The notes beneath the pieces are model-generated. The model saw only the letters and a list, made by a program, of their open reading frames with translations. It made no database searches and had not been told where the DNA came from. A program made the position numbers and the translations under genes. This document shows, piece after piece, positions 19,554 to 28,825 of a DNA stretch of 64,000 bases; position 1 is the first letter of the stretch; every line of letters starts with the position of its first letter. The stretch comes from Virgibacillus subterraneus. GTDB lineage: Bacteria; Bacillota; Bacilli; Bacillales; Amphibacillaceae. The stretch is taken from NCBI RefSeq assembly GCF_900110695.1, contig NZ_FOEH01000001.1, forward strand, positions 620,001 to 684,000, read 5' to 3'.

Positions 19554-20594
19554 ATGAAGCAACCTTTAGTTACCGTATTTATACCATTATATAACTGCGA
19601 GGAATATATTAGTGAAGCATTAGAGAGCGTCATTAACCAGTCATATTCTAATATAGAAATAGTAATCATAGATGATGGTTCAACGGATAATTCGGTAAAT
19701 ATAGTGAATTCCTATACAGATCCTCGCATCCGGTTAATAAAAAATGAAATTAACAGAGGTATACCATACACTAGGAACTTAGGTCTCCAAGAATCACAAG
19801 GCAAATATATGGCTATTATAGATTCGGATGATATTGCATATTTAACAAGGATAGAGAAGCAAGTTAATTATATGGAAAACAATCCAAATATAGACGGTAT
19901 AGGAACTTATTATGAGATATTCGGTGGCAGGTTTAAAAAAGTAATGAAGCCGAAGAACATTACCTCTGAAGAGATCAAGGCAGGATTACTATTTCTTAAC
20001 CGTATTGCTAATCCAACTTCTTTCCTTCGTTTAGAGACTATTAACAAATATGAGCTCAGGTATAATCCTGAGTACTTTGTAGCCCAGGATTATGATATGT
20101 GGATTCAACTTTCCAAAGTGGGTGAGTTGTCCATTCTACCTGAGGTATTACTTAAGTATCGGACGGGGCACACTAATGTTACAAAAAAATCAAAGTCCAG
20201 TAAGATCATTCAACGGAAAAAAATAAACGATTCTATTCATCGAGACATTTTAGACTTCTATAACTTTGATTTAACAGAAGTAGAATTGAGGGTATTTAAT
20301 GAATTTTTCAATGATAACTATCAAAGTGAGATTAGCGATAGTACGCTAGATCACTTACCAAGGTTACTAACAAAAATGGTGGAGCATAATAGGCGTAATA
20401 AACCGTTTAAAGAAGAATTATTCTCAGAAATAATCAGAGACACCGTGCTCGTGGTCTTAAATCGTCGTAAGATAATCCTGAGGCGTAAACTTCGGATATA
20501 TGATGAAGTTTGTAAGGCCAAAAGTGTCAGATCAATAACAAGGGATTTGAGTTACATGGTGCCAAAACATATATATAACTTTCTACTATTATAA
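19554..20594 (+). CDS. family 2 glycosyltransferase
   Basis: 346 residues. Classic GT2 start: PLVTVFIPLYNCEEYISEAL, then IVIIDDGSTDNSVNIV, GIPYTRNLGLQESQGKY and the DXD-type DSDD (about residues 87-90), followed by AQDYDMWIQLSK. There are no membrane helices, so it is a soluble transferase building side chains or the repeat unit. AAGGAG precedes ATG 19554. It begins the second polysaccharide module, after the terminator of the sulfate operon. Confidence 0.9.
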   Translation: MKQPLVTVFIPLYNCEEYISEALESVINQSYSNIEIVIIDDGSTDNSVNIVNSYTDPRIRLIKNEINRGIPYTRNLGLQESQGKYMAIIDSDDIAYLTRIEKQVNYMENNPNIDGIGTYYEIFGGRFKKVMKPKNITSEEIKAGLLFLNRIANPTSFLRLETINKYELRYNPEYFVAQDYDMWIQLSKVGELSILPEVLLKYRTGHTNVTKKSKSSKIIQRKKINDSIHRDILDFYNFDLTEVELRVFNEFFNDNYQSEISDSTLDHLPRLLTKMVEHNRRNKPFKEELFSEIIRDTVLVVLNRRKIILRRKLRIYDEVCKAKSVRSITRDLSYMVPKHIYNFLLL

Positions 20595-20619
20595 ATTCAA
20601 TATTTAAGAGGGGTATTGA

Positions 20620-21924
20620 ATGAAGCGTAAAATTTTGAAGTTAACTAAAAAGCCATTTGTACGCAATGTCATAATAATGGCATCTGGAACAGCTGCAGCT
20701 CAATTAGTAACGATGGCACTTTCTCCCTTTATCACTCGATTGTATGGACCTGAAGCCTTTGGTTTAATGGGTGTATTTATGGCAGTGGTTGGCATTATTG
20801 CTCCCGTTGCAGCGTTGACCTATCCAATAGCAATTGTACTTCCTAAGAGTGATCGGGATGCTAAGGGAATAATTCTACTTTCATTGTGTATTTCAACCGG
20901 AATTGCAGTTATTACGGCTATTATCTTGTTGGTGTTTCATCAGCCAGTTGTTAGATTATTTAACCTGGGAGATATCGCTCCATTTTTGTATTTAATTCCT
21001 ATCGTTGTTCTATTTTCAGGTTTCATGCAAGTTGCAGAGCAATGGTTAATTCGAACAAAGCAATTTGCGATTACAGCCAAAGTGGCATTTCTTCATTCCT
21101 TAATTATACAAGGAAGTAAGGTAGGAATTGGATTTATTTATCCGGTAGCAGCTGTTCTTATTATTCTATCGGCATTAGGTAATGGTTTGAGAGCCTTGAT
21201 GATGGTCATATTTGCTAGAAAAACTGACTACAAGCAAACAGATTTACATACAGAAAAGGTATCTATGAAAGAAATTGCTACTAAATATAGGGACTTTCCA
21301 TACTATAGAGCACCAGAAGTCTTCCTGGATGCAGCATCACAAGGCCTGCCAATTTTATTGCTAACGAGTTTTTTTGGTCCAGCTTCTGTAGGCTTTTATT
21401 CAATTGGAAGGATGGTCCTTCGATTGCCAACGCAGCTGATTAGTAAATCGGTAGGCGATGTTTTTTATCCACGAATATCTGAAGCTGCCAACAATGGTGA
21501 AAACCTCACAAATTTGATTAAAAAGGCAACGATAGCGCTTGGAGCAGTAGGGATACTTCCTTTTGCAACTGTTATCATCTTTGGACCCTGGCTTTTTAGT
21601 TTTGTGTTTGGTGCAGAATGGGTGACAGCAGGAGAATATGCACGATGGATTGCACTTTGGACCTTTTTTGGATTTATCAATAGACCCAGTGTTGTGGCAC
21701 TGCCTGTTTTGGCAGCGCAAGCTTTCCATTTGAAATTCACGGTATTTATGTTAATAACAAGAATTGCTGCTTTAGCAATTGGTTATTATGTATTTATGAG
21801 TGATTTAGTGGCGATTGCCTTGTTTGGAGTGTCAGGTGCAATACTTAATATTAGTTTAATTTTAATAACGCTTCAAATAAGTAAAAACTATGAAAATAAA
21901 CAATCGGATGGCGATAGGTTATGA
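20620..21924 (+). CDS. oligosaccharide flippase (Wzx-like), second copy
   Basis: 434 residues with about 12 hydrophobic helices. It belongs to the same superfamily as the flippase at 9562 but is of a different subtype: GTAAAQLVTMALSPFITRLYGPEAFGLMG at the N terminus is characteristic of the LPS/teichuronic-acid exporter branch. It should export a lipid-linked oligosaccharide. It overlaps the next gene by 4 nt (ATGA). With the flippase at 9562, the window encodes two exporters for one recognisable polymerase. Confidence 0.87.
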   Translation: MKRKILKLTKKPFVRNVIIMASGTAAAQLVTMALSPFITRLYGPEAFGLMGVFMAVVGIIAPVAALTYPIAIVLPKSDRDAKGIILLSLCISTGIAVITAIILLVFHQPVVRLFNLGDIAPFLYLIPIVVLFSGFMQVAEQWLIRTKQFAITAKVAFLHSLIIQGSKVGIGFIYPVAAVLIILSALGNGLRALMMVIFARKTDYKQTDLHTEKVSMKEIATKYRDFPYYRAPEVFLDAASQGLPILLLTSFFGPASVGFYSIGRMVLRLPTQLISKSVGDVFYPRISEAANNGENLTNLIKKATIALGAVGILPFATVIIFGPWLFSFVFGAEWVTAGEYARWIALWTFFGFINRPSVVALPVLAAQAFHLKFTVFMLITRIAALAIGYYVFMSDLVAIALFGVSGAILNISLILITLQISKNYENKQSDGDRL

Positions 21925-23681
21925 GTGATTTCATATATTCTAAAGAGTCTATTAAAAAGGGAAAACTAATACAGGAAGTTCAGTCTATATATCAACAGGA
22001 TGGACCATCAGTTGAAGAATTTCATGGGGAGTGGGGTTCTCTAGCTGTGAGCCAAAATCTGTATAATGGATTTCAGCCTTATGAAAATTCTGAGCATATT
22101 TGTGTTGTAATTGGCGGGCCTGTACTATATTTTCGGGATAACAAGTTTTTAAATAATAATTCAGGCGTAGCAGGTACTAAAGCTATTTATGACCGCTGGC
22201 GTGAGGGTGTTATGCAATGGGATGAAGATTTGAGTGGTCCTTTTGCTATATTGATTATTAATAAGCAATCATCAGAAGTAACTTGTAAAACAGATTTAAT
22301 GTCATTTATCCCGGTTTTTTCATACCAGAAATCAAGTATTATGCTGTCAACTCACGTCGATTTACTGGCAAATGTAGCCGATCAACAAGCTAATATAGAT
22401 GTCATATCAAAAGTCGATTTTATTCTTCATGGTGTGGTAACTTTTCCATTTACAATGTACAATGCTATCCGCCAGATAAAACCAGCAACGGAATATTCTC
22501 TCATAAGTAGTACCTCCGAATTCCAAAGTAACACATATTGGCTGCCGGAAGAAAAAAACATGTATCAATCAATAGATAAAGCAGCTGACGATCTTAGAAA
22601 TGGTATACAAAAATATGTGGACCTTATTACAAATGAAATGTCTCATATTGCGCAGTTTATTAGTGGTGGAGAAGACTCTCGTACAATTTCTGGCCTGTTA
22701 CCTAAGGATACTACCCGAGATGCCTTTATTTTCCTTGATGATATGAACAGGGAAGGAAAAGTGGCTAAACGAGCTGCTAATGCTTATGGTGCCAATTTCA
22801 ACTTGGCGAAACGGGGCAAGTTGCATTATCTTGAAATACTGCCTCTTAGCACAAAATTGGTTGGTGGTGGTTCACAGTATTTTCACGCACATACTTACGG
22901 TTTTCACAAAAGCTGTAAGTTGGACGAGTATCCCGCTGTTTTTGGAGGTCTATTCTCAGATGTTTCCTTAAAGGGTGCATGTGTTAAAAAATTCGGTGGT
23001 TCAGGACGCTTTCCATTTGTACCTCATATTAAAAGAAATGATCATTCAGTCGATATGCATTTAAAAAACAATACTTTTATGGCTGACGTACTTTCAGAAT
23101 TAACAAAACGACGCCAAGCTCATCTAGATTGTATTAAACGTTTTCGGAGTGAATCCGCAGAAGAATGGTTTCAGCTTTGGCCAATTTCTATGAATATTAA
23201 TATACCCAACCTTCATTCTAATCGCAGGCTATTTCGGACCTATGAACCCTTCATGGCTAAAGATGCTGTGAAAATAAGTGCTGCAGTTCCACAAAAATGG
23301 AAGCTTAACAGGAGACTGTTTCAAAAGGCAACCAAGCCATTGTTAAAGCCCACAAAGTGGCTGTTTCATGTTGATGGGAGGTTACCGTATTACCCATGGT
23401 ACATTAACAGCTTTGTTCAATTTACAAGCTGGATAAACGAGGGAATAGGTAAAAGAACCGGATTGATTAGAGGTAACCAGGGTCCCTGGACGGAATGGTC
23501 GACAGTTATGAATAGCGCGGAATGGGAACAAGCTATGAGTGAATATTCAAGTGGTATGGATGTAATAGGTCCAGCGCTCAAGGAAAAAGATGTATCTAAG
23601 TTGTTTGAAAGTAAAGATTTGAATTATGTCCAGAAAATTAATCTCATGCAGACTTTGTATAGCGATCATAAAAGGAAGTAA
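21921..23681 (+). CDS. asparagine-synthase-like ATP-dependent amide ligase without N-terminal nucleophile
   Basis: 586 residues. The first ~190 residues resemble the glutaminase-like domain of asparagine synthetase B (DLSGPFAILIINKQSS, LMSFIPVFSYQ). The essential Cys2 is absent, since the protein begins MSDFIYSKES. The second domain has a PP-loop-type ATP site, FISGGEDSRTI, at about residues 245-255. Such proteins occur in exopolysaccharide clusters and may amidate a uronic acid or act on a peptide or amine without using glutamine directly. Translation is coupled to the flippase. The role is inferred from context only. Confidence 0.7.
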   Translation: MSDFIYSKESIKKGKLIQEVQSIYQQDGPSVEEFHGEWGSLAVSQNLYNGFQPYENSEHICVVIGGPVLYFRDNKFLNNNSGVAGTKAIYDRWREGVMQWDEDLSGPFAILIINKQSSEVTCKTDLMSFIPVFSYQKSSIMLSTHVDLLANVADQQANIDVISKVDFILHGVVTFPFTMYNAIRQIKPATEYSLISSTSEFQSNTYWLPEEKNMYQSIDKAADDLRNGIQKYVDLITNEMSHIAQFISGGEDSRTISGLLPKDTTRDAFIFLDDMNREGKVAKRAANAYGANFNLAKRGKLHYLEILPLSTKLVGGGSQYFHAHTYGFHKSCKLDEYPAVFGGLFSDVSLKGACVKKFGGSGRFPFVPHIKRNDHSVDMHLKNNTFMADVLSELTKRRQAHLDCIKRFRSESAEEWFQLWPISMNINIPNLHSNRRLFRTYEPFMAKDAVKISAAVPQKWKLNRRLFQKATKPLLKPTKWLFHVDGRLPYYPWYINSFVQFTSWINEGIGKRTGLIRGNQGPWTEWSTVMNSAEWEQAMSEYSSGMDVIGPALKEKDVSKLFESKDLNYVQKINLMQTLYSDHKRK

Positions 23682-23721
23682 GCTTTGGGGCACCTCATTG
23701 GGGTGCTTTTTTTAATGTCCA

Positions 23722-24065
23722 ATTGCGAGCGAGCAGCCGCCAAACTAGAGCGAGCCACACCCAAACTCGAGCGAGCCACACCCAAACTCGAACGAGCAGC
23801 CCTCAAACTCGAGCGAGCAACCCTCAAACTCGATCGAGCAACCCTCAAACTCGATCGAGCAACCCCCAAATTCGAGCGAGCAGCACCCAAACTCGAGCGA
23901 GCCGCCCCAAACTCGAGCGAGCAGCCCTCAAACTCGAGCGAGCAACCCCAAACTCGAGCGAGCAGCCCTCAAACTCGAGCGAGCAACCCTTAAACTCGAG
24001 CGAGCGGCCCTCGAACTCGAGCGAGCCACCCTCAAACTCGAGCGAGCCGCCCCCAAACTCGAGCG
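23722..24065 (+). repeat. array 1 of the 21-bp tandem repeat (about 17 units)
   Basis: About 17 head-to-tail copies of a 21-bp unit with core AAACTCGAGCGAGC and a variable tail (ARCCCTC, CACACCC and similar). A few units are 20 bp. It starts 41 nt after the stop of the asparagine-synthase-like gene. There are no unique spacers, so it is not a CRISPR. Long open frames within it (LERAAPK-type and RASSPQT-type heptads) arise because 21 is a multiple of 3; there is no ribosome binding site or known protein. The same repeat occurs at 39582 and 57447. Confidence 0.9.
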
Positions 24066-24086
24066 CTAGAACTTTCCAAGGATGTA

Positions 24087-24110
24087 GATTTTCGGCGCAG
24101 GCCGAAAATC
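24087..24110. repeat. perfect hairpin, 10-bp stem and 4-nt loop
   Basis: GATTTTCGGC (24087-24096), loop GCAG, GCCGAAAATC (24101-24110). It lies right after repeat array 1 and before a similar hairpin at 24133. It could act in RNA stability or termination between the exopolysaccharide and catabolic regions. Confidence 0.7.
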
Positions 24111-24132
24111 CTCTACTAAATTTCAATAGGTC

Positions 24133-24154
24133 ATTTTCTGCTAAAGCAGAAAAT
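24133..24154. repeat. perfect hairpin, 9-bp stem and 4-nt loop
   Basis: ATTTTCTGC (24133-24141), loop TAAA, GCAGAAAAT (24146-24154). The sequence context (cAtTTTCtGC) is related to the preceding hairpin, as if the two were diverged copies. Confidence 0.65.
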
Positions 24155-24190
24155 ACCTTTCTCATAAGTACTATCGTTTCCAAAGCATGA

Positions 24191-24243
24191 AAAGTGGCAT
24201 CTGCATCGAAAAAATATTTATTTAACCCTGATGCCACTTTTTT
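24191..24243 (+). terminator. long-loop terminator-like stem
   Basis: AAAGTGGCATC (24191-24201) pairs exactly with GATGCCACTTT (24230-24240), followed by TTT. The loop is 28 nt and AT-rich. With the flanking A and T runs it could terminate transcription in both directions. Confidence 0.5.
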
Positions 24244-24308
24244 CACGCGGGTATCGATTGTAATAGTAGCAAAGGGGTACGCGCAGCTTCTGGTTCCCCG
24301 GAATGTTT

Positions 24309-24344
24309 AAAGACCTATTAAGGACTTAATATTAATACTATAAT
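24309..24344 (+). promoter_or_regulatory. putative promoter and degenerate AAAGACA-type operator of the FAD oxidoreductase gene
   Basis: A TATAAT box lies at 24339-24344, 64 nt before the ATG. Just upstream, AAAGACC-N8-GACT (24309-24326) matches the left half and part of the spacer of the operators at 31857 and 41499. The right half (TAATATT) is not conserved. The -35 is poor, consistent with activator dependence. This is weaker than the other two sites. Confidence 0.35.
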
Positions 24345-24407
24345 GATTAACAATGTATTAGTTTCTTAGGGGCATGGTTAGCGAAAGCACAGAACGGGGG
24401 GAAATAA

Positions 24408-25988
24408 ATGGATTTTAGTAACCTTAACTACTATGTGCCATCAAAAGTTTCTAATAACCCGCAAACAATCTTAAAAGATTTAATTGTATATGGTGCAACA
24501 CCAGCAGGAATCACGGCTTCTATTCAGGCAAAAACAATGGGACTGACGGTTGCTATCGCTGAATTTGGTTATCATATCGGTGGGATTACTGCTAGTGGAC
24601 TTGGTGCAACTGATTTAGGCGCAAAGGATGCGATTGGTGGTCTTTCAAGAGAATTCTATAAAAAAATTGGGAAGTATTATGGTAAAGAAGAGCAATGGAC
24701 ATTTGAGCCAAAAGCTGCCAAGCATGTATTTAAGAGTTGGATAGAAGAGTATAATATACCAATCTATTATGGCCAACATCTTAAAGAAGTTGAGATGAAA
24801 GATAAAGAGGTCAATGAAATTGTGATGGAAAACGGCAATACATTTAAGGGAGCATATTATGTAGATGCTAGTTATGAAGGAGATTTGATGGCAAAATCGA
24901 ACATTTCCTACACGGTGGGGCGCGAGTCAAATGCAACATATGACGAAACATATAATGGTGTTCGTTTTGGTGAGCCAAATCATAAGTTCGAAGAGCCAGT
25001 TGATGCATATATCATAGAAGGTGATAAGGAAAGCGGACTCTTGCCTGGAGTGACCGAGGATTCCACGCCCCAGGTATCTCAGGGAGACGGGGATCACCGT
25101 ATTCAATCCTATAATTTTCGTATTTGCCTAACAAGAGTTCCTGAAAACCGCGTTCCGTTTCCAGAACCCCCAAAGTATGATCCAAATAGATATTTCCTTT
25201 TATTACGTTATATCACTGCAGGTGTATGGGATGCTATGAATCTTCATATAATGCTTCCTAATGGGAAGTCTGATTTGAATAACTATGGGGCTGTATCAAC
25301 TGATAATATTGGAATGAACTATCAATGGCCAGAAGGTAGTTATCATACTCGCGAAGAGATTTTTCAGGATCATGTGAATTATAACTTAGGAATGTTATAT
25401 TTTTTGTCCAATGACACGCGAGTTCCATTGCATATTCGTGAGGAGGTTTCACAGTGGGGGTTGCCAAAAGATGAATTTGAAAATACCGGGCACTGGCCAC
25501 CGCAATTATATATTCGCGAAAGCAGAAGAATGATATCAGATTACGTAATGACAGATAATAATTGTCTAGGAAAAACGCGTGTTGATGATTCGATTGGACT
25601 TGCTTCCTATCAAATGGATTCACATCATGTTAGACGAGTTGTGCTGGATGGAGAATGTGTCAATGAGGGGGATGTTGAAGTTCCCATTTCACCGTATCCG
25701 ATTTCCTATCGTTCCATTCGTCCTCGTGCAGATGAATGTACGAATTTATTAGTTCCAGTCTGTTTATCAAGTTCCCATATAGCCTACGGGTCAATCCGCA
25801 TGGAACCAGTATTTATGATTATTGGTCAATCAGCAGGAGCAGCTGCTGGTCTTGCTTTTAAAAATAAAACATGCGTGCAAAACATAGACTATAATGAACT
25901 TAAAAAAGAACTTTATAATGCCGACCAATGGGATCCTACAATAGAAGATGACCCACTCGAACGAATGAAAAATACGTTTGGAAAATAA
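24408..25988 (+). CDS. FAD-dependent oxidoreductase (FAD_oxidored family)
   Basis: 526 residues. The N-terminal dinucleotide-binding motif is IVYGATPAGITASIQAK (about residues 28-44), followed by GYHIGGITASGLGATDLG, the signature of the FAD_oxidored family (often labelled xanthan-lyase-like). A conserved YIRESRRMISDYVMT block lies near residue 365 and RMEPVFMIIGQSAGAAAGLA near the C terminus. No signal peptide, so it is cytoplasmic. A paralogue of the same family sits in the catabolic operon at 46875. It probably oxidises a sugar or sugar acid, but substrate and acceptor are unknown. A good GGGGGGAA ribosome binding site precedes the ATG. Confidence 0.85.
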   Translation: MDFSNLNYYVPSKVSNNPQTILKDLIVYGATPAGITASIQAKTMGLTVAIAEFGYHIGGITASGLGATDLGAKDAIGGLSREFYKKIGKYYGKEEQWTFEPKAAKHVFKSWIEEYNIPIYYGQHLKEVEMKDKEVNEIVMENGNTFKGAYYVDASYEGDLMAKSNISYTVGRESNATYDETYNGVRFGEPNHKFEEPVDAYIIEGDKESGLLPGVTEDSTPQVSQGDGDHRIQSYNFRICLTRVPENRVPFPEPPKYDPNRYFLLLRYITAGVWDAMNLHIMLPNGKSDLNNYGAVSTDNIGMNYQWPEGSYHTREEIFQDHVNYNLGMLYFLSNDTRVPLHIREEVSQWGLPKDEFENTGHWPPQLYIRESRRMISDYVMTDNNCLGKTRVDDSIGLASYQMDSHHVRRVVLDGECVNEGDVEVPISPYPISYRSIRPRADECTNLLVPVCLSSSHIAYGSIRMEPVFMIIGQSAGAAAGLAFKNKTCVQNIDYNELKKELYNADQWDPTIEDDPLERMKNTFGK

Positions 25989-26029
25989 AAAAGGTCAATG
26001 TATTGAATACACAATACATTGACCTTTTT
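25988..26029. terminator. bidirectional terminator between convergent genes
   Basis: AAAAAGGTCAATGTATTG (25988-26005), 6-nt loop, CAATACATTGACCTTTTT (26012-26029). The 18-bp perfect palindrome with A and T tracts on its flanks serves both the FAD oxidoreductase (+) and the beta-propeller gene (-). Confidence 0.9.
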
Positions 26030-26031
26030 AG

Positions 26032-28806
26032 TTAGTTCTGATTTGTCCATAGATTGATATCATCAAAATAAACGGTTCCAATTTGATAGCTTGTTATATA
26101 TGCATAGATCCGTACATATGCAGCATTATCAGGTGCGACACCTTGCGTGTTAACTTCCTCCCATTGGCCAAGCATGGTCTCAAAATGGTTAGCATAGTTA
26201 GCGACTTGGTTACCATCTTTATCGTAAAAGCGTAACAGAAAGCTTGCTGAACCTTCTTCAGTAAAAGCTTGGGTTGAAGCCATATACTCAACGCCAGGTT
26301 CAACATCAATTTTATCACTGTACAGTGCAACAGATGCAGATCTTACATTATCATCAATCTTTAAACTATTGTTTCCACTAAAACTGCGTTCATCCGTAAC
26401 TTCATAGTAATGGTTTTCACCTTCTTGAAATGCAGAAGTCCACCCAGGTATAGCCTCATCTGTCAAAGGTTCCTCAAAGCCAGGATTTATTAGTTGTATG
26501 GAATTCACTGGTGGTTCATCTTCTCCAGATGATAAGGTTGTGATAAGGTTCTCGACTTTAGAATTCAATATATCCTTTGCATCATCTGAAATAAATTCTT
26601 TCATAGAATCGTTGTTCAGAAGTTTAAGCAGATCATTCAGATGCTTAACAGCCTGGCTTGTATCATCCTTATTTAGATGGTGTTTTGCTTGTTCCAACTT
26701 ATTAGTCAATTGAGAATAGACTGGTTCCGCAATGTCTTCTGAGGTGTGATAACCGTCAAGAATTTCCTGTATAAGGCCAGCGCTTGTTACCTCAACCTTA
26801 TATAGAAGTGTACGGTTAGATGGAAGCGAGTAGTATATGTTTCCATCGTCCCCTATTGTAAAAGATTTTGCATCGGTGATCTTATGACTGACAAATGTTT
26901 CAGGGTCTATTGCAGTTAGATTATTATCAAATTTTGCATACAATATATTGTTTGACCATTCAAGATCAATTGTTTGCCAGTCAGCGTAATAAAGAGCTCC
27001 ATCAGGATAAATCTTTTTGCTTTTTACTACATTTAACGTGTCGGGATCCAATGCAAAAATAATGTTATTTGCAGCACCCCATAACAAACCATTTTTACCA
27101 AAGGATAAGTCGCCAATTGTCTGTGGGCTGTCTAAACCTTCAATTGATAGTGATATTTCTTCTATTTTCTGTTCATTTTCTACATCCCACTTGAAGATTT
27201 TGGCCTGTTCAGCAACTGGGTCTATCCCCAGACCGCCGTTAATGGTGGTTGTGCCATAAACAATACCATCCTTATAGGCTAAGCTAGCAATGCTTTGATT
27301 TTCTACTATATTACGGTAGACTGTTTGTTCTCCTGTCTGGTCATATAGCGTCAAAGCACCACCTAGCTTACCATAATCGGGAATACTTCCGATAAACGTT
27401 TTTCCATCTCCGCTGGTTATATCACTGATTCTATCTTGTTCTTTCCCAATTTGAAACAGCTGCTTAGGATTGTTTTCTGTTGGTTCTTTCTTTGTGTCAT
27501 ATTCAAAAATTCTTGCCCCAGGATAAACGCCAAATAGCATTTTATCTCCAACGGCATGCATGCTATCTCCCTGTCCTAGATTAAAAGAGACAGTCGAGTT
27601 ATCAACCGGATTAAAGATAGCTCCTTCTGTGGCTTGTGTACCAGTAATATATATGTTTCCATCGGGACCATTCTTTACTTTACTCATAATCGCTGGGGCC
27701 CCTTCTACTAAAGAAGGGCGCTCTATAACCTGGTTTGTCTCGATATTAAAAATTGTTACACTGCCACTCCAGTTAATGGTAACGAGACTTTTACCAGGTA
27801 GATCCGGGTCGCTTAGTTCAACCCAATCCGCTCCTCGCAGGCCACTGCCATATCTCATACCTGTGTCATTTATCTCCAGTGTGTTTAAATCGATCGACAT
27901 GAATTTATCATCTGGTGTCATGTAATACACTAATCCATTGTATGATTCTTGTTCTACATGCAATCCTCTAACGTTTGGAACGACAACATCAAGCCACTCT
28001 TGCGTTTCTGTATCGTAAATGTAGCCATTGTTGGTGTCATTATACCTGATAAACAAATAGCGATTATCCACTCTATCCATGTCGTATACGGTGCCTGTCT
28101 CATCCAAAGATGATGCAATGTTTGATTTCTCTCCTGTTGCAATATTGTATTTGATTATTTTATCTTTAGCAGTTCCGGCATAAATGTTTCCCTCAATGTA
28201 AGCGATTGATCGAATATATTGCCTTGAAGACTCATCAATCATTTTTCCATAATCTGTAACTTCTTCACTTTCCGGATTAAATTTATACACTTTTCCGCCT
28301 GGATAGGTTCCAACATATACATTTCCTTCAGGGTCCGATGTTATCGAATAAGGAAATGTTTGCCCTGGGAAGGTAGCGACAACCTTGGCATCCTTCGTTT
28401 CAGGAGAATATTTCCAAAGCTTTGCGCCCCCGCCAATAGTAGCTATATACAAGTCACCATCGACTGTAACCTCATGTGCCCATGTACTCTCGGCACCTTC
28501 AAGGGTAATCGTCCGCAGCAATTCATAACTATCTAGGTCTACCACATTAAGCTTGGCAGGTATTCCCTTAGCGGTAGTATACATGACGTTATTGCCATCT
28601 TCTTTTCCAACTGCTCCATCGAAGATACTAACTGTTCCAGTGAGAGGTGCTAATACCTTTTCGGGTTCCCCGTAAGTGGTGTTAGCAAGTTCTGTTGATT
28701 CCTGACCCGAGTTTGCTTGTGTGAGCGATGGAAGTCCGGCTAAGACAAGTACTAACAATCCTGCTAATAAATAGGACCATTTGTTTGAAATAGGCTTTCC
28801 TTTCAT
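26032..28806 (-). CDS. secreted beta-propeller protein with FIMAH and C-terminal carbohydrate-binding-like domain
   Basis: 924 residues. A Sec signal peptide (KWSYLLAGLLVLVLAGLPSLTQA, about residues 9-31) is followed by repeated beta-propeller strands of the type GNVYVGTYPGGKVYKFNPES to about residue 670. Next comes a helical FIMAH domain (about 680-765; VYSQLTNKLEQAKHHLNKDD). The C terminus (about 772-924) begins NPGFEEPLTDEAIPGW and ends VYFDDINLW, the pattern of CBM4/9- or CBM6-like jelly-roll modules. It should be extracellular and bind, or possibly cleave, a polysaccharide; propeller-fold lyases exist, but no catalytic motif is evident. It is paralogous to its neighbour at 28826. GGAGAG precedes the start. 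Confidence 0.8.
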   Translation of the reverse strand: MKGKPISNKWSYLLAGLLVLVLAGLPSLTQANSGQESTELANTTYGEPEKVLAPLTGTVSIFDGAVGKEDGNNVMYTTAKGIPAKLNVVDLDSYELLRTITLEGAESTWAHEVTVDGDLYIATIGGGAKLWKYSPETKDAKVVATFPGQTFPYSITSDPEGNVYVGTYPGGKVYKFNPESEEVTDYGKMIDESSRQYIRSIAYIEGNIYAGTAKDKIIKYNIATGEKSNIASSLDETGTVYDMDRVDNRYLFIRYNDTNNGYIYDTETQEWLDVVVPNVRGLHVEQESYNGLVYYMTPDDKFMSIDLNTLEINDTGMRYGSGLRGADWVELSDPDLPGKSLVTINWSGSVTIFNIETNQVIERPSLVEGAPAIMSKVKNGPDGNIYITGTQATEGAIFNPVDNSTVSFNLGQGDSMHAVGDKMLFGVYPGARIFEYDTKKEPTENNPKQLFQIGKEQDRISDITSGDGKTFIGSIPDYGKLGGALTLYDQTGEQTVYRNIVENQSIASLAYKDGIVYGTTTINGGLGIDPVAEQAKIFKWDVENEQKIEEISLSIEGLDSPQTIGDLSFGKNGLLWGAANNIIFALDPDTLNVVKSKKIYPDGALYYADWQTIDLEWSNNILYAKFDNNLTAIDPETFVSHKITDAKSFTIGDDGNIYYSLPSNRTLLYKVEVTSAGLIQEILDGYHTSEDIAEPVYSQLTNKLEQAKHHLNKDDTSQAVKHLNDLLKLLNNDSMKEFISDDAKDILNSKVENLITTLSSGEDEPPVNSIQLINPGFEEPLTDEAIPGWTSAFQEGENHYYEVTDERSFSGNNSLKIDDNVRSASVALYSDKIDVEPGVEYMASTQAFTEEGSASFLLRFYDKDGNQVANYANHFETMLGQWEEVNTQGVAPDNAAYVRIYAYITSYQIGTVYFDDINLWTNQN

Positions 28807-28825
28807 TAATATCTCTCCTCATTTA

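Noticed and set aside
23685-24246. Long open frames in both strands over repeat array 1 (LERAAPK-, RASSPQT- and LEFEGGS-type heptads)
   Set aside because: They arise from a 21-bp period that leaves several frames open, have no ribosome binding site and no recognisable fold.
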